Of a DNA stretch of 64,000 bases, positions 58,908-64,000 are shown piece by piece. Within the stretch, counting starts at the first letter, position 1, and each line of letters opens with the position of its first letter. Under the pieces are notes generated by a model. It was not told where the DNA came from, did no database searches, and was given only the letters and a program-made list of their open reading frames with translations. The position numbers and the translations under genes were made by a program. The DNA comes from Eutrophocola salsuginis. Lineage in GTDB: Bacteria > Pseudomonadota > Gammaproteobacteria > Pseudomonadales > Pseudohongiellaceae. The stretch covers positions 620,001-684,000 of the forward strand of contig JAYQTB010000004.1 of the NCBI GenBank assembly GCA_038147195.1. The letters are read 5' to 3'.

Positions 58908-60112
58908 CTGTTTCGCAATATCCTTCACAGGCAGTCACTATTCTCGGCTCCACTGGTTCTATAGGCGCCAGCACCCTTGACGTGATCGCACGTAATGCCG
59001 GTCGCTTCAAGGTGTTCGCCCTTACAGCGAACAATAACGTCGACCAGTTGGAGAAACAGTGCAGACAATTTTTACCAAAGTTTGCCGTGCTGCAGGATGC
59101 CGGGGCTGCGGCCCAACTTAAGTCAGCTCTCGCAGACACTGGAATTACCGTCCTTGCCGGGAGCAAGGGTCTGATAGAGGTTGCCACCCATGAAGATGCC
59201 GACTGCATCATGGCCGCCATTGTCGGCGGTATTGGACTTGTGCCAACCTATGCCGCAGCCAGGGCAGGCAAAAGGATCATGTTGGCAAACAAGGAAGCCC
59301 TGGTCATGGCCGGCAGTCTTTTCATGCAGGCAGTTGCCGAATCAGGTTCTGTGTTGCTGCCCATCGACAGTGAACACAACGCTATTTTCCAGTGCCTGCC
59401 GGTCAATAACCTGGGCCGATTCGAAAACGATGTCCGTGACGGTTTTGCGCGTATCGTACTAACCGGTTCTGGCGGCCCGTTCCTTCACACCGATCCCGCG
59501 GCACTTTCCGGTGTGACTCCCGCAGAGGCATGCGCCCATCCTAACTGGCAGATGGGCCAGAAGATTTCCGTAGATTCCGCGACCATGATCAACAAGGCCC
59601 TGGAACTAATCGAGGCGTGTTTTTTATTTGGTCTGCCTGAATCTGCCATCGATATCATGATTCACCCGCAAAGCATTGTGCATTCAATGGTGCATTACCG
59701 TGATGGGTCAATGCTTGCCCAGATGGGCAATCCCGATATGCGCACGCCGATTTCCTATGGTCTGGCCTGGCCAGAACGCATAGATGCCGGTGTCGCGTCA
59801 CTGGACCTGGCGGCGATTTCCCGCCTGGATTTCCAGGTACCTGATATTTCGCGTTTCCCCTGCCTGAAGCTGGGCAGGGATGTGGCAAAGACAGGAGGCT
59901 CCGCCCCGGTAATACTCAATGCTGCTAATGAGTTGGCCGTGGCAGGTTTTTTAGCGGGTAGCGTCAGATTTGACCATATTTCTGCTATCATAGCGGCCAC
60001 TTTGGACGAGCAGCCCGTAGCAGGTATGGCCTCTCTGGAAGAAGTACTGGCGGCTGACGCTCAGGCCCGTGACACCGCCGCCAGGCTAATCCGAAAAATA
60101 ACCGGGGAATAA
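58904..60112 (+). CDS. dxr: 1-deoxy-D-xylulose 5-phosphate reductoisomerase
   Basis: A 402-residue enzyme of the MEP isoprenoid pathway starting at GTG 58904. The NADPH loop ILGSTGSIGASTLDVI, ALANKEALV-like stretch (MLANKEALVMAG), metal/substrate motif IDSEHNAIFQCL, LTGSGGPF and SVDSATMINKALE are all present. It converts DXP to MEP. Overlap with cdsA indicates coupled translation. It is followed after 113 bases by rseP. Confidence 0.97.
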   Translation: MTVSQYPSQAVTILGSTGSIGASTLDVIARNAGRFKVFALTANNNVDQLEKQCRQFLPKFAVLQDAGAAAQLKSALADTGITVLAGSKGLIEVATHEDADCIMAAIVGGIGLVPTYAAARAGKRIMLANKEALVMAGSLFMQAVAESGSVLLPIDSEHNAIFQCLPVNNLGRFENDVRDGFARIVLTGSGGPFLHTDPAALSGVTPAEACAHPNWQMGQKISVDSATMINKALELIEACFLFGLPESAIDIMIHPQSIVHSMVHYRDGSMLAQMGNPDMRTPISYGLAWPERIDAGVASLDLAAISRLDFQVPDISRFPCLKLGRDVAKTGGSAPVILNAANELAVAGFLAGSVRFDHISAIIAATLDEQPVAGMASLEEVLAADAQARDTAARLIRKITGE

Positions 60113-60225
60113 TCGCGCACTTAAGGATAATTCCGGTGTTCTGGGTTGTCAAAATTTGAGATAAATTCTCAATACAAACAGTAAGTTGGTCGAATCTACG
60201 GGGATCGACCTAGTAAAACAAGGTC

Positions 60226-61659
60226 ATGGAATTCATCACGAGCATTATTTTCGACGTCTGCGCCATGCTGGTGACCCTGGGAATACTGGTCACTTTCCAT
60301 GAGTTCGGGCATTTCTGGGTCGCCCGAAAGTGCGGCGTCAAGGTCGAAAAGTTCTCCATCGGCTTCGGCAAACCCTTGCTGAGCTGGCGCGAAAGACCGA
60401 AAAACGTTTCCAGTAATCCCGCCATTCCGGATGATGAAGGTACCGAGTTCGTCATTGCAGGCATACCGCTTGGTGGCTATGTAAAGATGTTGGGCGAGCA
60501 GGAACACGCCGTATCCGAAGAGCAAAAACCCTTCGCCTTCAACCACAAGCCACTTTCACAGCGTGCGGCGATCGTCGCGGCGGGCCCACTGGCCAATTTC
60601 CTGCTGGCCATCATGCTTTACTGGGCTATCTTTATGAACGGCGTCACCGATTTTGTACCGGTAGTCGGAACGATTCTGCCCGACTCGATGGCAGCAAGTG
60701 CTGGACTTGAGTACGGCGACGAGATACTAGCCGTCGACGACTCCCCTACGCAGACCTGGCAGGAAGTCAGGAAACAGTTACTGGATCGTCTCGGAGAAAC
60801 CGGAATCATGCAGTTGCGGGTGCTAAAGGCTAAATCCACGCTAATCCGTGACCTGGATATACCCCTGCAGGCCTGGCTGGCGGGTGATAAGGAGCCCAAC
60901 ATCCTTGGTTCCCTCGGTATCACGCCCATTTACCTGGATATCCCGCCACGTATCGGTATCGTCGAATCCGGCGGTCGTGCCAAAACCGCAGGGTTTAGGG
61001 AGGGGGATCTGGTGCTTTCGGCAAATGGAGAACCGATCAATGACTGGAATAGCTGGGTCGGAATGGTGAGGGAAAGTCCAGAAACCGATATGACAGTCAC
61101 GCTTGAGCGTGGAGGACAAGTCATTACCTTAACACTGCGTCCTGCAATTCGCTTTGATGAGACCGGCAATCCGGCACTGGACCAGGATGCTCGTATCCAG
61201 GGCTTTATTGGTGCCGGTGTCGATCTGCCGGTATTGCCTCAGGAAATGATCCGCGAAATACGCTTCTCGCCAATTGCCGCTCTAAGGAAAGCAGTCTCTG
61301 AAACCTGGGAAAACAGTGTTTTCGTCCTGGTGGCAATCAAGAAAATGATCATCGGCCTAATGTCGGTGAACAACATTAGTGGCCCGATCACGATCGCACA
61401 GATCGCTGGTGAATCCGTCAGTGACGGCCTCGAATACTATATCGGCTTTCTTGCTCTACTCAGCATCAGCCTGGGTGTCATGAACCTGCTGCCGATTCCC
61501 GTTCTGGATGGCGGCCACCTGTTTTATTACGCGATCGAGGCTGTGATTCGCAAACCGCTGCCGCAAGGTGTGCAGGAATTTGGTCTTCGCTTCGGGGTGA
61601 TGATGCTGGCGGGCATCATGTTAATCGCGTTCTACAATGATATAAACCGTCTGTTGTAA
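60226..61659 (+). CDS. rseP: Regulator of sigma-E protease RseP
   Basis: A 477-residue intramembrane site-2 protease. Zinc site HEFGH at 25-29 in the first helix, two PDZ domains (about 125-205 and 220-300, including GRAKTAGFREGDLVLSANG), and the last helices with NLLPIPVLDGGHL, which supplies the third zinc ligand. It cleaves RseA after DegS and so frees sigma-E during envelope stress; it also clears signal-peptide remnants. Its position directly upstream of bamA is conserved. Length is slightly over E. coli (450). Confidence 0.96.
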   Translation: MEFITSIIFDVCAMLVTLGILVTFHEFGHFWVARKCGVKVEKFSIGFGKPLLSWRERPKNVSSNPAIPDDEGTEFVIAGIPLGGYVKMLGEQEHAVSEEQKPFAFNHKPLSQRAAIVAAGPLANFLLAIMLYWAIFMNGVTDFVPVVGTILPDSMAASAGLEYGDEILAVDDSPTQTWQEVRKQLLDRLGETGIMQLRVLKAKSTLIRDLDIPLQAWLAGDKEPNILGSLGITPIYLDIPPRIGIVESGGRAKTAGFREGDLVLSANGEPINDWNSWVGMVRESPETDMTVTLERGGQVITLTLRPAIRFDETGNPALDQDARIQGFIGAGVDLPVLPQEMIREIRFSPIAALRKAVSETWENSVFVLVAIKKMIIGLMSVNNISGPITIAQIAGESVSDGLEYYIGFLALLSISLGVMNLLPIPVLDGGHLFYYAIEAVIRKPLPQGVQEFGLRFGVMMLAGIMLIAFYNDINRLL

Positions 61660-61669
61660 AAGGCTGGAC

Positions 61670-64000
61670 ATGATCCTGAAGGTCAAAAAGAAACTTTTGT
61701 CATGCCTAGTTGTTGGTGCGCTGTCGTCGGTCACAGTGTTGCCTGTCATGTCAGTGGCCCAGGTGCTGATACCAGCAAACGATAATTCCTTTACAGTATC
61801 CGATATCAGGCTGGAAGGCCTGCAGCGCATTGCGGCCACAAACGTTTTTGCGCTTCTCAACATCAATGTCGGCGACCGTCTCACGCCGGCGGACAGCGCC
61901 AATATCATTCGTGATATTTCAGCATCAGAAAATTTTGGCGATGTCGAGCTGCTGCGCGAGGGCAACGTGCTGATTATCCGCCTGCAGGAGCGCCCTACCA
62001 TCAGCGATATTCAGGTGGATGGCAACAAGCTGATCCCCACCGAAGCGCTAATGGAGAACATGAGCAATGCGGGTCTGTCCATCGGGCAGGTATTCCAACC
62101 ATCGACCCTTGATGGCATGCGCCTGGCTTTACAGGAGCAATACGTGGGGCAGGGACGTTACGGTGCCAGTGTCGATGTAGAGGTCATAGAACAGGAACGT
62201 AACCGCGTGGCTATCGATTTACAGATCAACGAGGGCGAGCCTTCCAAAATCGTACATATCAATATTGTCGGCAATACCGTGTTCGGTGATGAGGAACTGC
62301 TGGACTTGTTCGAGATATCCACCTCCAACTGGCTGTCGTGGATCCGCAAGGACGACCAGTATGCCCGTGAAAAGGTGAATGGCGACCTGGAACGCCTGAC
62401 CTCCTATTACATGGATCAGGGCTATATCAACTTCGACATCACGTCCACGCAGGTCTCGGTGACACCCACCAAGGACCAAGTCTACATAACCATCAATATC
62501 TCGGAAGGCGAGGTATACACGATCGACGAGGTGGAGCTCGCAGGCGACTTGGTGGATTCGGAGCCCCTGCTCAGGTTGATGATCCAGTTGCGCCAGGGCC
62601 AGGTATTCTCCCAGCAACTGGTGACAACAACGTCGGAATTCATGACCCAGTTGCTTGGAAACCGCGGCTATTTCTTCGCCGAGGTGGAAGGCGTGCCCTC
62701 GATCAACGAGGAAGACAAGACTGTCGATGTGACCTTCTTCGTGGTACCTGGCAGCCGCACTTATGTCAATCGCATCAGTTTCTACGGCAACACCAATACG
62801 GCTGACGAAGTGCTGCGCCGTGAAATGCGCCAGATGGAAGGGGCTCCGGCTTCCAGTGTGGCACTGGAACAGTCGAAAGTACGTCTCCAGCAGCTGGGCT
62901 ACTTCGCCGAAGTTGAGTACGACACCAGCGAGGTGCCGGGCACCGCCGACCAGATCGACGTAGATTACACGGTCGAGGAGCAACTGTCCGGCACCATCGG
63001 CGGCAGTGTCGGTTACGGCCAATACCAAGGCCTGGTGCTCTCAGCCAACCTGCAGCAGGCTAACTTCCTCGGCACCGGTAAAAGTGTGGGCGTTGGAGTA
63101 AATACCAGCTCATTCAGTACTAGTTATCAGTTCAATTATTTCAATCCTTATTACACTATTGATCAAATCAGCCGTGGTTTTGGTCTTTCTTATACATCTT
63201 CTGATTTCGCCGAACTGAACCTGGCCTCGTACTCCACGAACCAGTTAAACGCCAACGTCAGCTACGGTTACAGGTTAAACGAAAACCAGTCGTTGTCATT
63301 CAACTTCGGCTTCACTAATACGGTTATCGATGAAGGTTATGGCCCAGTTCAGGAAATAAAATCGAGTCCCGAACTGATCCCAGGTATAACCGACTATATC
63401 GTGACGCCTGCTCGTAACCAGTCGTTTTTCAACCCTGCAACCGGACAAATCTTTCCAATATCCGATGCGGTTACGGCGCCAATTGACGACTTGCCGGTAA
63501 CCGCATTCAACCAGGAAAAGGGTTTTCTGGACCGCGACGGTAACAGGTTCAATAACTTGAACCTTTCTATCGCCTGGAGCGAGTCGACGCTCAATCTTGG
63601 CATGTTTCCGACTGCCGGTATGGCGCAGAGTCTTTCCTTGCAGCTAACGGTGCCTGGCAGTGACCTTTCCTACTATCGCCTGCAGTATTTCCGCGATCAT
63701 TATATTCCCATTGCCCCGGAGTGGATCATTCACATGCGAACCGACCTGGGTTACGGTGATGGTTACGGGTCAACAGAGCAATTGCCATTCTTCAATCACT
63801 TTTATGCTGGCGGCCTGGGTACCGTGCGCGGTTTTGAACGCAACACACTAGGTCCGAGGGCGCGCTTCCCGGAGCGTTACACCACGGCCAATACCCAATT
63901 TCTGCGCGATGCAAACGGCAACATCACGCAGGATACCTATGGCAATCCAGTAATCGATGTATTTTCCAATGTCGCCTATGTGCTTCAGCAGGTCGTGGAT
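61670..64000 (+). CDS. bamA: Outer membrane protein assembly factor BamA (C-terminus beyond the window)
   Basis: ATG 61670 opens an uninterrupted frame of 777 codons that runs off the right edge, so it has no stop here. A signal peptide ends near SVAQ. Five POTRA domains follow (about 40-425: FTVSDIRLEGLQRI, TISDIQVDGN, IVHINIVGN, YTIDEVELAGD, TYVNRISFYGN). The beta-barrel then begins (SGTIGGSVGYGQYQGLVL). The L6 signature reads GGLGTVRGFERNTLGPR. It inserts beta-barrel proteins in the outer membrane. A longer surface loop around residues 555-620 is notable. It starts 10 bases after rseP. Confidence 0.97.
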   Translation, partial: MILKVKKKLLSCLVVGALSSVTVLPVMSVAQVLIPANDNSFTVSDIRLEGLQRIAATNVFALLNINVGDRLTPADSANIIRDISASENFGDVELLREGNVLIIRLQERPTISDIQVDGNKLIPTEALMENMSNAGLSIGQVFQPSTLDGMRLALQEQYVGQGRYGASVDVEVIEQERNRVAIDLQINEGEPSKIVHINIVGNTVFGDEELLDLFEISTSNWLSWIRKDDQYAREKVNGDLERLTSYYMDQGYINFDITSTQVSVTPTKDQVYITINISEGEVYTIDEVELAGDLVDSEPLLRLMIQLRQGQVFSQQLVTTTSEFMTQLLGNRGYFFAEVEGVPSINEEDKTVDVTFFVVPGSRTYVNRISFYGNTNTADEVLRREMRQMEGAPASSVALEQSKVRLQQLGYFAEVEYDTSEVPGTADQIDVDYTVEEQLSGTIGGSVGYGQYQGLVLSANLQQANFLGTGKSVGVGVNTSSFSTSYQFNYFNPYYTIDQISRGFGLSYTSSDFAELNLASYSTNQLNANVSYGYRLNENQSLSFNFGFTNTVIDEGYGPVQEIKSSPELIPGITDYIVTPARNQSFFNPATGQIFPISDAVTAPIDDLPVTAFNQEKGFLDRDGNRFNNLNLSIAWSESTLNLGMFPTAGMAQSLSLQLTVPGSDLSYYRLQYFRDHYIPIAPEWIIHMRTDLGYGDGYGSTEQLPFFNHFYAGGLGTVRGFERNTLGPRARFPERYTTANTQFLRDANGNITQDTYGNPVIDVFSNVAYVLQQVVD

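Noticed and set aside
60156..60172. Small palindrome TTGAGA/TCTCAA ahead of rseP as an operator
   Set aside because: Arms are only 6 bp in AT-rich DNA, so chance is a sufficient explanation.
62219..63028. 269-codon minus-strand ORF opposite bamA
   Set aside because: bamA is open and motif-complete on the plus strand over the same bases.
1..64000. CRISPR array, insertion sequence, prophage or integron
   Set aside because: No regularly spaced direct repeats, transposase, integrase or phage structural genes were seen on reading the window.

Overview
The window is a dense, roughly 53-55 % GC stretch of chromosome from a gammaproteobacterium. Two conserved gene orders point to the Pseudomonas/Cellvibrio side of the class and probably to a marine, free-living heterotroph: nadK-rhomboid-yeaC-DUF2797-pepN, and dapE/dapD/yffB/glnD/map divergent from rpsB-tsf-pyrH-frr-uppS-cdsA-dxr-rseP-bamA. 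Placement below class is inference. No prophage, insertion sequence, CRISPR array or plasmid function was seen.

Layout. 1-1400: 3' end of ung, queD, two tiny ORFs, tRNA-Val and tRNA-Asp. 1500-5100: glycine-zipper lipoprotein, PLP-dependent deaminase-like enzyme, large secreted metzincin protease. 5098-5504: decayed remnant of a nucleotide-sugar dehydrogenase. 5565-11163: nadK to pepN block. 11.3-15.9 kb: AAHS-type MFS transporter, aconitase B (frameshifted in this sequence), DUF1289 protein. 16-19.5 kb: secreted beta-propeller, two related secreted proteins and a DUF6152 protein. 19.5-24 kb: lpxH-ppiB divergent from glnS-cysS. 24.0-24.4 kb: tRNA-Pro/Arg/His and a terminator. 24.7-29.6 kb: all-alpha dUTPase, membrane-anchored hypothetical protein, YadGH-type ABC exporter, queF, nitroreductase, tRNA-Ser. 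29.6-30.8 kb: a second DUF6152 locus. 31-36.5 kb: SRAP protein, GST, and a PdsO/PdsR/PdsS-like signalling set. 36.5-41.2 kb: minus-strand run of CMD-family protein, GntR-PurM fusion, glutathionyl-hydroquinone reductase and MATE exporter. 41.4-46.7 kb: fructosamine kinase, YHYH protein, IorAB-like molybdenum hydroxylase, GNAT-like fragment. 46.9-64 kb: rsmJ, lysine/peptidoglycan genes, glnD, map, then the translation/lipid/envelope operon ending in a bamA that runs off the window.

The most unusual item is the 475-residue protein at 38992-40419: a YtrA-like GntR DNA-binding domain joined to a complete PurM-type AIR synthetase that resembles the Bacteroidota form. A perfect 13+13 bp palindrome (40428-40455) lies just upstream of its start codon and overlaps its Shine-Dalgarno sequence, as expected for autorepression. 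Nine bases after its stop begins a YqjG-type reductase, then a MATE exporter, so the fusion may regulate a quinone/electrophile detoxification operon.

Other points of interest are a dedicated-sortase-type regulatory trio with no sortase or target nearby, two loci of a secreted protein family paired with DUF6152, and single-base frameshifts in acnB and the essential rpsB. The rpsB shift most likely reflects a sequence error. Several genes cooperate in recognisable pathways: queD and queF (queuosine), dapE and dapD (diaminopimelate), lpxH, uppS, cdsA, dxr, rseP and bamA (envelope), and rpsB, tsf, frr, map, glnS and cysS (translation).
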